DNA of 6,849 nt, taken from positions 1 through 6,849 of the forward strand of contig CAYUAE010000112.1 in the NCBI GenBank assembly GCA_964442675.1. Reading direction: 5' to 3'. The DNA is from Methylomarinum sp964442675. Its GTDB lineage: Bacteria > Pseudomonadota > Gammaproteobacteria > Methylococcales > Methylomonadaceae. A program made the position numbers and the translations under genes. Under the pieces are notes generated by a model that did not search any database, was not told where the DNA came from, and saw nothing but the letters and a program-made list of their open reading frames with translations. Positions 1 through 6,715 of the stretch are shown in pieces (the stretch's first letter is position 1; each line of letters starts with the position of its first letter).

Positions 1-621
1 ATTCTTCATACTTTCTTCTGGCGGCTTTAAATGTGACACAACCCCTTTTGCCGTGTCGAAAAAAGTATCCCCAAATTCAGCATCCGGCGCAAACTCAGAA
101 ATAATCTCGATAGATTCATTTTTCAGACTGACCGGCCTGACGACGGGAAGTAATTCTAATGTCTGAAGATCAATGACCGCCATTTCATCCGACAACAGCC
201 GCCACCCCGAACACACCAATGCTGCGCACAAAGTACTTTTGCCTGCTCCCGGCTTGCCCGGTAATATAATCGCCAGATTATTTTTTTCTATTACCGCCGC
301 ATGAAGAATCAAATATTGATACGTATAACTGGCAATACACCAGTTTAATCCCCATTCAAAAAAGGGATAAGCCTGGGAAATCGGCAATGGTTTAAAAGGG
401 GCTTTGCCATCACTAAAAAATTGTGCCTGCGGCCTGAAGTATTTTCTGTATAGCGTAGGTGTAGTTACTTTTATATGAAAATCAAAAAACTGATTTTCAT
501 TTCCAACAAGCAAATTCTCTTTTGAATATAGCTTTTCGATCGAATCACTCACTAATGAGATATCGGTTTTCAATCGAACCTGAAAAGGCGGAATGGATAA
601 ATCATAGACTTGTACAGGCAC
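1..621 (-). CDS. HprK-related kinase A (HPr-rel-A system), C-terminus cut by the window edge
   Basis: The frame is open for 207 codons from a GTG at 621 to the window edge, with no stop, so the gene is partial. The protein has an N-terminal region of about 100 residues, then LILHAAVI around residues 104-111, a clear Walker A GKPGAGKST at 122-130, and LLSDEMAVID at 142-151. The histidine (107) just before the P-loop and the SDE motif after it match the layout of the HPr kinase/phosphorylase fold, and the kinase would bind ATP to phosphorylate an unidentified protein or small molecule. It is best called HprK-related kinase A, because a PqqD-like gene ends 3 bp upstream, the known partner of that family. 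No ATG is available near the start: GTG at 621 is the first candidate after the upstream TAG, with only a weak ribosome-binding site (TGAGA, 11 nt away), so translation probably depends on coupling to the PqqD-like gene. Family membership is well supported; the substrate is unknown. Confidence 0.85.
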   Translation of the reverse strand, partial: MPVQVYDLSIPPFQVRLKTDISLVSDSIEKLYSKENLLVGNENQFFDFHIKVTTPTLYRKYFRPQAQFFSDGKAPFKPLPISQAYPFFEWGLNWCIASYTYQYLILHAAVIEKNNLAIILPGKPGAGKSTLCAALVCSGWRLLSDEMAVIDLQTLELLPVVRPVSLKNESIEIISEFAPDAEFGDTFFDTAKGVVSHLKPPEESMKN

Positions 622-624
622 TGG

Positions 625-897
625 CTAAATAGTCTCAACAATTCCCAAGCGACTGAATTGTTCCAATGTCAAATCCACAAAGTCCTTTTTATGGTTTTCA
701 GAATCTTTTACCGGTTCCAGATTCAACAGCTGAGTCAGTTCTTCATCAGTTCGGGGGTGAATCTTAAGTAGCGACAGAAGCTTGTATGCTATCTCATGAA
801 CAACTAACGTTTCCCTGGATAAACTGGAATAAACAAGAAATTGTTTATCTATGTGCTTAAAAACCACACCTTCAAGCAAAGCGTATTTTACCGCCAT
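625..897 (-). CDS. PqqD-like protein of the HPr-rel-A system
   Basis: A small 90-residue protein. PqqD-family proteins are winged-helix domains that in RiPP pathways bind the leader of a precursor peptide and hand it to a modifying enzyme. The sequence fits that fold: an N-terminal beta-rich part (VVFKHIDKQFLVYSSLSRETLVVHEIA, with the family's 'value - ser - leave/ETL - E' pattern), then a helix with KLLSLL, the PRTDEELTQLL segment typical of the winged-helix second helix, and a C-terminal helix ending in LGIVETI. I chose ATG 897, which lies 19 bp after the stop of the exported protein gene and has a weak GGAAA site 8-10 nt upstream. The longer start at ATG 936 would overlap that gene by 20 bp, has no ribosome-binding site, and adds 13 residues (MLTLIHNLKWKFV) that do not look like family sequence. 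The stop TAG is in frame with the kinase gene that follows. The divergent sequence makes the call depend partly on the HprK neighbour. Confidence 0.72.
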   Translation of the reverse strand: MAVKYALLEGVVFKHIDKQFLVYSSLSRETLVVHEIAYKLLSLLKIHPRTDEELTQLLNLEPVKDSENHKKDFVDLTLEQFSRLGIVETI

Positions 898-916
898 AAC
901 AAATTTCCATTTCAAA

Positions 917-1522
917 TTATGGATAAGGGTTAACATTGTTAAAACCAGCTAATGTTGATCTCAGAGCATCTATATTGCTGGTTGAGCATGTGCCATTATT
1001 ATCCGCATTGAACGCATTGGCCACCTGTGTCTGGAGATCAATAATAGTTACAGGATAATTTGTTCCAAAATTATCTACATTAAGCACACCGGCAATTGCT
1101 TCTTTTAGAAGTGCAACCAATGAATTTTTAAAAGTAGTAGACGTTGCACAGGCCTCAGCGCCCACACCTGTGTAGACACCATAAGAACCGGCGTAAATAT
1201 CCAAAAAAGTTGTGCTTGACTGAAAATAGCCTTGCGTTCCCAAACTAAAAAATGCATTAACATTTTCGGCTTCTCTGCCATTCCACTGATTCCTGTTGGC
1301 ATCCCAATAAGCAGCCGATAATGCAGAGTTATCACATCCAGCAAATGGTCCAGATAAATTACCGGATAACATTCCAGACAAAGTACAAGTAACCGCCCAA
1401 GCCGGTCGACTGCTGAAAGACATTAAAACGGGTGCAATCAACCCGGCCTTGGCTAATTTTCTACGATCAACCGACATTCCAGATTTTTTTATATCCTTAT
1501 CCGGATTATTTTTTTCACTCAT
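917..1522 (-). CDS. small exported protein with twin-arginine-type signal, HPr-rel-A associated, function unknown
   Basis: I do not recognise a biochemical function. The 201-residue product (from ATG 1522) has a charged N-terminus, then VDRRKLAKAGLIAPVLMSF with RR at 20-21, and a cleavage site after AWA (residue 43). This is a Tat-like signal, although the consensus FLK is replaced by LAK. The mature part opens with the short repeat SGMLSGNLSG (49-58), has an AYWDANRNQW segment (71-80) that faintly recalls the LSPGYWKNHP motif of some exported proteins, and has exactly four cysteines (46, 63, 125, 179), enough for two disulfides. It is rich in Ala, Asn, Ser and Thr and lacks a membrane anchor. 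Start choice: GTG 1531 is possible, but ATG 1522 has AAAGG 9 nt and GGTGA closer upstream, and a better spacing. It is the first gene after the promoter at 1555-1583 and is followed at once by the PqqD-like and kinase genes, so it is a candidate substrate or partner of that kinase; that is inference. Confidence 0.8.
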   Translation of the reverse strand: MSEKNNPDKDIKKSGMSVDRRKLAKAGLIAPVLMSFSSRPAWAVTCTLSGMLSGNLSGPFAGCDNSALSAAYWDANRNQWNGREAENVNAFFSLGTQGYFQSSTTFLDIYAGSYGVYTGVGAEACATSTTFKNSLVALLKEAIAGVLNVDNFGTNYPVTIIDLQTQVANAFNADNNGTCSTSNIDALRSTLAGFNNVNPYP

Positions 1523-1554
1523 CTTCACCACCCTTTAGTACCGTATCCAAAATA

Positions 1555-1583
1555 ATTATCAGTTTATTCTTTTTGTGTCTCAA
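1555..1583 (-). promoter_or_regulatory. sigma70-type promoter for the exported protein-PqqD-HprK cassette
   Basis: Reading the minus strand, TTGAGA (1583-1578, 5 of 6 match to TTGACA), a 17 bp spacer, then GATAAT (1560-1555, 5 of 6 match to TATAAT). Transcription would begin near 1548, giving a leader of about 26 nt before ATG 1522. This is the best-formed promoter I see in the window, and it implies the three-gene cassette can be expressed separately from the polysaccharide genes upstream. Confidence 0.6.
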
Positions 1584-1611
1584 TTAAAATTGTACTTTAG
1601 TACACCTTTAA
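1584..1611 (-). terminator. imperfect 28-nt inverted repeat after the amidotransferase gene (weak terminator or operator)
   Basis: Starting 5 bp after the amidotransferase stop codon, the minus strand reads TTAAAGG, TGTAC, loop TAAA, GTACA, ATTTTAA. The two arms pair over 12 positions, with one G-T wobble and one mismatch; the inner five pairs are perfect. The arms are AT-rich and the following T run is short and interrupted, so termination would be weak. The inner palindrome TGTAC-TAAA-GTACA lies about 8 bp upstream of the -35 box of the next promoter, which is also where an activator or repressor would bind. I cannot decide between these roles. Confidence 0.35.
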
Positions 1612-1616
1612 GTTAA

Positions 1617-3506
1617 TCACCGCTCATGTTCCAAAAATGACTCAAACATCAACAACGACCAAATTGGCGCACTATAGTCTCTTAAACCGCTTTGATGCTG
1701 ATCCACCATTTTTTTCAGAAACTTCTGGTCAAACAGACCGGTATCGGCCATTGTTTCACCTAACAAGGAATCTCTGACCTGCTGTTTTAACGGCCCTTTA
1801 AACCAGCTTCCCAGCGGCACGGCAAAGCCCATTTTGGGCCGATATAAAATATCATCCGGCAGATAAGGCTCCAGACCTTTTTTGAAAATATATTTGCCTT
1901 CCCTGTTTTTTAATTTCAAATCAGGGGGCAAGGTGGCAATCCATTCGACCAGTTCGTGATCCAGCAGTGGCACTCTGACTTCCAGCGCATGCGCCATGCT
2001 GGCCCTGTCGACCTTGGTCAAAATATCACCCGGCAAATAGGTTTTTATGTCCAGATATTGTACTAAAGACTGAGCATTGTCGCTAGGCGCACTGGAATAA
2101 TGCCTGCGAAAAACCTCTACTGCCTGGTAATTTTGCAGGTCACTTTTTAAACGCTGACTGAACAGATCTGAACGAATAGCGTTAGAATTGACCGAGACAC
2201 TATGAAAATAACCTTCCAGTGAATCACGCGCGATGGATTCAAAAGTTGATTTCGCTCGAAAAATTTTGGGAGCCCAATCGGCCTTAGGATACACCCTGCC
2301 CAGAAACCCAAACAGCGGCTTACGCAACGCATCCGGCAAAATAGCACGCATCCGGTCTTCGTAGGTATGCCAGCGATAACGCCGGTATCCGGCCAGGTTC
2401 TCATCGCCGCCGTCACCGGACAACACCACTGTCACCTGCTTTTTGGCCAATTCACACACCCGGTAAGTCGGTAAAGCGGAGCTGTCGGCATAAGGCTCGT
2501 CATAAATTCCGGCCAACGCGCTGACTATGTGAAAGTCATCAGGGTCTACCTGTTCGACGCGGTGGGCGGTGTGATAGCGCTCGGCCACCATTTGGGCAAA
2601 TTGTGATTCGTTAAACTTAGGATCGCCAAACGAAATCGAGCAGGTATTGACCGGGTTTTCCGAATTTTTTGCCATCATCGCGACAACACCGCTGGAATCA
2701 ACCCCGCCGGATAAAAATGCGCCTAGCGGAACATCCGCCATCATTCTGATTTTAACCGCTTCTTCAAACCGTTCCATCAAGTCTTCGGCAACATCCATTT
2801 CCGAGCCATATTGGCGTTCTTTAAAGCGAACATCCCAGTATCGAACCGGCTGATAATTTTTCTGTCCACGCTTCAGCGTCAATTTATAGCCGGGTTCGAG
2901 TTTATAGACATTTTTATAAATCGTCTTGGGATCGGGCACATAACCGAAACCGAAATATTCTTCAATCGCGGTCGGCTCCAGCTCCGTCGAAAAATCAGGA
3001 TGCACTTTCAACGCTTTTAATTCCGAAGCGAAAACAAACTGTCCATTTTTCAATTCGGCATAAAACAATGGCTTGATCCCCAGCCGGTCACGCGCCAGAA
3101 ACAAGGTCTGTTTTTGTCTGTCCCAGACAGCAAAGGCGAACATACCGCGAAACTTATCGACACAATCCTCGCCCCAGGCCAGCCATCCGTTCAAGACGAC
3201 TTCGGTATCGCAATGGGTTTTAAAGCGATAGCCCATTTGCTCCAATTCCTTGCGCAGGGCTGGGAAATTATAGATTTCACCGTTATAGGTCAACACAACA
3301 GTCTCATCATCGCTTAACATTGGTTGCTGGCCGCTGCTTAAATCGATAATCGACAGGCGCCTGTGCCCCAGACCCAGGCCCGGCTCGGTGTGTAGCCCGC
3401 CCTCATCAGGCCCGCGATGAAACTGCACTTCATTCATATCCGAAAGCAATTTCCGGTTGATTTCCTTTTGTTCTTGTAAATCAAAAATTCCTACGATTCC
3501 ACACAT
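1617..3506 (-). CDS. exosortase-A/PEP-CTERM-system amidotransferase (asparagine synthetase family)
   Basis: A 629-residue class II glutamine amidotransferase of the asparagine synthetase type. The N-terminal glutaminase domain starts with the catalytic Cys2 (MCGIVGIFDL) and has RRLSIIDL (50), YNGEIYN (74-80) and DTE (100-102), the glutamine-binding residues. The C-terminal ATP-pyrophosphatase domain has SGGVDSS (266-272) and SGDGGDE (363-369), followed by YLPGDILTKVDRASMAHALE (490-509). All key residues are present, so it should hydrolyse glutamine and amidate an acceptor through an adenylated intermediate. The length and opening (MCGIVGIFDLQEQKE...FHRGPDEGG) match, from memory, the amidotransferase of exosortase-A-associated exopolysaccharide clusters, where the acceptor is presumably a sugar acid rather than aspartate. 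It begins 10 bp after the glycosyltransferase stop, and its site AAAGG (7 nt before ATG) overlaps that stop codon, so the two are coupled. General asparagine synthetase is the alternative. The start is fixed by the required Cys2. Confidence 0.93.
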   Translation of the reverse strand: MCGIVGIFDLQEQKEINRKLLSDMNEVQFHRGPDEGGLHTEPGLGLGHRRLSIIDLSSGQQPMLSDDETVVLTYNGEIYNFPALRKELEQMGYRFKTHCDTEVVLNGWLAWGEDCVDKFRGMFAFAVWDRQKQTLFLARDRLGIKPLFYAELKNGQFVFASELKALKVHPDFSTELEPTAIEEYFGFGYVPDPKTIYKNVYKLEPGYKLTLKRGQKNYQPVRYWDVRFKERQYGSEMDVAEDLMERFEEAVKIRMMADVPLGAFLSGGVDSSGVVAMMAKNSENPVNTCSISFGDPKFNESQFAQMVAERYHTAHRVEQVDPDDFHIVSALAGIYDEPYADSSALPTYRVCELAKKQVTVVLSGDGGDENLAGYRRYRWHTYEDRMRAILPDALRKPLFGFLGRVYPKADWAPKIFRAKSTFESIARDSLEGYFHSVSVNSNAIRSDLFSQRLKSDLQNYQAVEVFRRHYSSAPSDNAQSLVQYLDIKTYLPGDILTKVDRASMAHALEVRVPLLDHELVEWIATLPPDLKLKNREGKYIFKKGLEPYLPDDILYRPKMGFAVPLGSWFKGPLKQQVRDSLLGETMADTGLFDQKFLKKMVDQHQSGLRDYSAPIWSLLMFESFLEHER

Positions 3507-3516
3507 TGTTATGCCT

Positions 3517-4665
3517 TTATTTCCCTGAGACCGTATCGTAAACGGCTAAATAATTATTGACCATGACATCTAAGGCGTATTGTCGCCGTACTTTTTCCAG
3601 GCCATTTGCGCCATGTCGTTGACGTTTTTCCGGGTTGCCGACATAATCCAGCAAGGCTTCAGCCATATCGTCATTATTTTCTTTTTCGACCAGCCGCCCG
3701 GTTTCCTCATCATCAATCAATTCCGGATTCCCGCCTACCCGTGTCGCCACCACGGGCAACCCTGTCGCCATTGCCTCCAGAATAGTATTGGAAATGCCTT
3801 CCGCTTTCGATGGCAATACAAAAATATCCAGCCGCCGCATGATCTCGGCAATATCGTTTCGTTGCCCCGGCAACCAGGCCAGTTCCGCAACACCCTTAGA
3901 TTCCAGCAAATGGATAGCCTGTTCTCTAAGCGGCCCATCACCAATGATAATCAAGCGGACATTGGCCTTTAATTCCGGTTGTTTTTCCAACAATCGAATA
4001 AATGCCCGCACCAGAGTCAATTGATCCTTAACCCCATGCATGCGACCGACACTTCCAATATAGATGAATTCTGAACTAAAGGGTAAATCACAACCAGGCA
4101 AGGGCGTTTTTTGTGACACAGGATAAAACTTTTCTGTGTCAACGCCATTACAAATGCGCACTATTTTGTCAGGCTTAATGCCGACTTTATCCCGCAAATA
4201 ATCTTCCAGGTGCTGAGATAGCGGGATAAATTTGTCGATAAGGGGACTTAAGAAACGCCTCAGTTGTTGATATTTTTTATTATTACCTTCCGGGTCGAAT
4301 ACATCCCAGCCATGCTCACCATGAATACGATGTTTTACACCCGCCAGCCAGGCCGGCAACTGATATTCAATTGCCGCCAGATTTCGTGTGTGTACAATGG
4401 CCGGCTTGATTTGTTTCAACAGCCGGTACATTCGGAAGTATGCGCCAAAATCATGCCCTTCTTGTTTATGTAATTCATAAATGGCGACATTTTGTTTTTT
4501 AATACGCTGACGAAAATCGGTAGCGTTCTTAATGCAGATAATCGCATGCCGGTAATTTTCTTCAGGCATGGTGTTGATTAAATTAACCACACCATTTTCC
4601 AGCCCGCCAACACCTAAGCTGAAAATTACATGTGCAATCAAAGGCGGCTCGTTTAATTCGCTCAT
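3517..4665 (-). CDS. GT4-family sugar transferase, exosortase-A/PEP-CTERM-system associated (stp2 type)
   Basis: A 382-residue glycosyltransferase with the GT-B fold, acting on the cytoplasmic side to add a sugar to a lipid-linked exopolysaccharide. Visible motifs in order: IAHVIFSLGVGGLENGVVNL (10-29), the N-terminal glycine loop of GT4; HGEHGWDVFD (115-124), characteristic of this subgroup; VGRMHGVKD (206-214), whose Arg208 and Lys213 correspond to the donor-phosphate ligands; GDGPLRE (242-248); and the EX7E nucleotide-sugar motif, E289-GISNTIL-E297, followed by EAMATGLPVVATRVGGNPEL. The sequence is the type annotated as sugar transferase of the PEP-CTERM/EpsH1 system (stp2). The length is normal for the family. 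ATG 4665 has AGGGA 3-5 nt upstream, a short but usable spacing. It is followed by the amidotransferase, its usual partner, after 10 bp. The donor and acceptor sugars cannot be read from the sequence. Confidence 0.9.
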   Translation of the reverse strand: MSELNEPPLIAHVIFSLGVGGLENGVVNLINTMPEENYRHAIICIKNATDFRQRIKKQNVAIYELHKQEGHDFGAYFRMYRLLKQIKPAIVHTRNLAAIEYQLPAWLAGVKHRIHGEHGWDVFDPEGNNKKYQQLRRFLSPLIDKFIPLSQHLEDYLRDKVGIKPDKIVRICNGVDTEKFYPVSQKTPLPGCDLPFSSEFIYIGSVGRMHGVKDQLTLVRAFIRLLEKQPELKANVRLIIIGDGPLREQAIHLLESKGVAELAWLPGQRNDIAEIMRRLDIFVLPSKAEGISNTILEAMATGLPVVATRVGGNPELIDDEETGRLVEKENNDDMAEALLDYVGNPEKRQRHGANGLEKVRRQYALDVMVNNYLAVYDTVSGK

Positions 4666-4766
4666 AAATCCCTAACATTCTGAAACATTCAACTCTAAAA
4701 TTTAGCACATTTGGGCAGAAAAGGAATTCCATCATTTCAATTTAGCCATTGACGCTGCCATACGCC

Positions 4767-6491
4767 TTATGAATTAAGCTTTAAAAGAAGCACAATAATA
4801 ATCAAACTGAGAAGAAACGAAACACCTTGCCAAAAACGCGTCGGGTTTCGTTCCAGCAAAGGGGGGCGCTCCTGGCTGATCAGTTTAGGATTGGGATGAC
4901 GTAAATCATAGATAAACTCGGTGATTTCATCATAGCGCTTTTCAGGAAAGATTTGCACCGCCTTTTGAATGGCGCCATCTACCCAAATGGGGATAGCTTT
5001 ATCTTCATCGATAACAGAGACGTAGTTGAGGCGTTTTTGTTGCATACGCGTCTGAGAACGCGCCACTTCAGCGCCATAGGGCAAGCGCCCACTTAGCATT
5101 TCATAGGCTATCACGCCTAAAGAGAATAAATCGGATTTTTCCGTTCCTAGCTCACCTAAAAAATATTCAGGCGCCGTGTATTGTATGGAACCAAGAATTT
5201 CTTCTTCCAGGATAAAATGATTTATTTCCATCAGGCCGGCAACCCTCACAGCACCAAAATCAATGATTTTAACGGTGCCCTGCTGATCAATCATTATATT
5301 TTCCGGCCTGAGGTCTTGATGAAGCATCTCCAGTCGATGAAAGGCTTGTAGTCCTTTCGCAATTTGCTCGATAATCTTGCGTACTTGCTCTATGTCTGGG
5401 CTCGGATGATCCAACATCCATTGCCGTAATGTAATACCTTCAATATATTCCGATACAGAATAAAGATAATGTCGCTTTCGGGTTTGCTCGCACGCTTTTA
5501 GCACATGAGGGCTATGAATCCGTCGAGCAACCCACTCCTCTAATTGAAAACGCTCAAGCTGTGCGGTATTTTGCCGCATTTCGCTAGAAGGCAGCTTTAA
5601 TACCATCTGACGAGCATTATCGCTATCTTTGACAAGATAAACCTGACTACGGTGTGAAATGTGAATCTCCCGCAAAACCTCATAACCATCAAAAGTCATG
5701 CGAGGTTGAATATGCGGGGGAAAAGGCAATAGGGTTAAATCCTCTAAACGTGCTTTTTCATCTCGTTTAGGGGCGGCTTGAATGTGACAAAAAATAGCAC
5801 TCAAATTATCATCGCTACCCTCTTGGTAGGCTTGATCTAACAACCGTTGCGCAACCGTTTCGGGCTGATTGTGTTGAAACTGTGTTTGCAGTGTTTTTTC
5901 GGGTAGAAATTCATAGATGCCATCGGTGACTAACAAAAAACTATCCCCCGTCGTATAGGCTATGCGGTGATAATCAATTTCGACAGAATCGTTAACGCCT
6001 AAAGCACGACTGAGATAACTTTTTTTTGCGGAAATAATTTTGCGATGGTCTTCGGTGATTTGCTGAATCTCACCATGATGCACATAATAAACCCGTGCAT
6101 CACCAATATGAAAAATATGCGCCTCATCGCCTTTCAAAATGATGGCCGTGAAGGTACAAACATATCCTTTATCCGGATTATAGCGGTGGATGCTTTGGCG
6201 AGATTGCCCATAAAGCCAGGCATTAAGCGCTTTAATCACAATAGTGGCCGAGTGCTTGACCGACCAAGACTCTGGCGTATCAAAATAATCGGTTAAAAAT
6301 CCAGAAACGGCTGTTTGACTGGCTTCCTGGCTCACCTCGCTGCTGCTAATGCCATCAGCTAACACTAAAGCAATGCCTTTTGTTGTTAAATAAGGTTCTT
6401 TGGGGATCGACACAGCACAGGCATCCTGATTAATGGATTTACGCCCTTTGTCCGAAGCCGTGGAAAAGGATATTTTTAAAGGCGTAGCCAT
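4767..6491 (-). CDS. fused PP2C-type phosphatase and Ser/Thr protein kinase with C-terminal membrane anchor
   Basis: A 574-residue fusion. Residues 1-240 are a PP2C phosphatase domain: GRKSINQD (16-23), ADG (45-47), GDARVYYV (130-137), VTDG (188-191) and GSDDN (225-229), so the metal-binding aspartates (23, 46, 190, 228) are present. Residues 265-535 are a eukaryote-type kinase: VLKL with Lys299, HQDLRPEN (391-398, catalytic Asp393 and Asn398), DFG (411-413), APE (440-442), SDLFSLG (453-459) and Arg519. The glycine-rich loop is degenerate (EIHISHRSQVYLV, no GxGxxG) and HRD is HQD, so it is not an RD kinase; both appear to be features of this subfamily rather than damage. Residues 553-571 are one hydrophobic segment, ending KLNS, so the protein is a C-tail-anchored inner-membrane protein with both domains in the cytoplasm. 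ATG 6491 has AGGA 6 nt upstream. From memory, such fusions often lie beside nitrate assimilation genes; no such gene is in the window. Its targets are unknown. Confidence 0.92.
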   Translation of the reverse strand: MATPLKISFSTASDKGRKSINQDACAVSIPKEPYLTTKGIALVLADGISSSEVSQEASQTAVSGFLTDYFDTPESWSVKHSATIVIKALNAWLYGQSRQSIHRYNPDKGYVCTFTAIILKGDEAHIFHIGDARVYYVHHGEIQQITEDHRKIISAKKSYLSRALGVNDSVEIDYHRIAYTTGDSFLLVTDGIYEFLPEKTLQTQFQHNQPETVAQRLLDQAYQEGSDDNLSAIFCHIQAAPKRDEKARLEDLTLLPFPPHIQPRMTFDGYEVLREIHISHRSQVYLVKDSDNARQMVLKLPSSEMRQNTAQLERFQLEEWVARRIHSPHVLKACEQTRKRHYLYSVSEYIEGITLRQWMLDHPSPDIEQVRKIIEQIAKGLQAFHRLEMLHQDLRPENIMIDQQGTVKIIDFGAVRVAGLMEINHFILEEEILGSIQYTAPEYFLGELGTEKSDLFSLGVIAYEMLSGRLPYGAEVARSQTRMQQKRLNYVSVIDEDKAIPIWVDGAIQKAVQIFPEKRYDEITEFIYDLRHPNPKLISQERPPLLERNPTRFWQGVSFLLSLIIIVLLLKLNS

Positions 6492-6525
6492 CGTTTTTCC
6501 TGCATGTTTAGGTGGCTAATTAAGA

Positions 6526-6554
6526 GGCATTTTAGAATTTTTTCTGAAAAGGCC
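6526..6554 (-). promoter_or_regulatory. hairpin in the predicted 5'UTR of the phosphatase-kinase gene
   Basis: On the minus strand GGC, C, TTTT, C, AGAA, loop AAAA, TTCT, AAAA, T, GCC: eleven pairs, one mismatch and one bulged C. It lies about 35 nt upstream of ATG 6491, between the predicted transcript start near 6566 and the Shine-Dalgarno site. It is not followed by a T run, so it is not a terminator. It could affect mRNA stability or translation, but the stem is weak. Confidence 0.25.
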
Positions 6555-6572
6555 ATCCTTGATCTTGCCTGA

Positions 6573-6602
6573 TTTATACACTTTGAGCCATGATGATTCC
6601 AA
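6573..6602 (-). promoter_or_regulatory. candidate sigma70 promoter of the phosphatase-kinase gene
   Basis: Minus-strand TTGGAA (6602-6597, 4 of 6 match), an 18 bp spacer and TATAAA (6578-6573, 5 of 6 match). Transcription would begin near 6566, giving a leader of about 75 nt. It abuts the REP-like repeat. Confidence 0.4.
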
Positions 6603-6650
6603 TATTCCGGAGATTCTTTTTTGCCAGGGGCATGGAGCAGTTGCCGAGAA

Positions 6651-6715
6651 GCGATAGCGAAACCCATCATTCAGCTTGCTCGTTTGATGGGTTTCGGCTA
6701 TCGCCTCTACCCATC
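6651..6715. repeat. REP-like dispersed repeat with ACCCATC/GATGGGT arms
   Basis: The arms GCGATAGCGAAACCCATCA (6651-6669) and TGATGGGTTTCGGCTATCGC (6685-6704) are complementary over 19 pairs with a single bulged G, around a 15 nt loop. A third copy of the word, ACCCATC, follows at 6709-6715, and with GATGGGT at 6686-6692 it makes a second, mutually exclusive hairpin with an inner GGC-GATA-GCC stem. Elements containing GGATGGGT...AACCCATC are, from memory, common intergenic repeats in methanotrophs and other proteobacteria. No transposase is nearby, so this is a REP or small non-autonomous element. Confidence 0.7.

Noticed and set aside
1..621. True HPr kinase/phosphorylase (HprK) of the PTS
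   Set aside because: The Walker A (GKPGAGKST) differs from the usual GxSGxGKSE form, the surrounding sequence is divergent, and the partner is a PqqD-like gene, not HPr or other PTS genes.
2147..4473. Several open frames of 67-130 codons inside the amidotransferase and glycosyltransferase genes on either strand
   Set aside because: They are shadows of two strongly conserved coding genes and have no independent evidence.
4666..4766. Possible promoter between the phosphatase-kinase and glycosyltransferase genes (TTGAAA at 4740-4735; TGCTAAATT near 4707-4699)
   Set aside because: The -35-like box has only TGCCCA at the right distance, and the extended -10-like box has no -35 partner. No terminator hairpin is evident either, so read-through from the kinase gene cannot be excluded.
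6476..6670. 64-codon minus-strand open frame overlapping the start of the phosphatase-kinase gene
   Set aside because: It begins inside the REP-like repeat, overlaps the well-supported start at 6491 in another frame and shows no family features.
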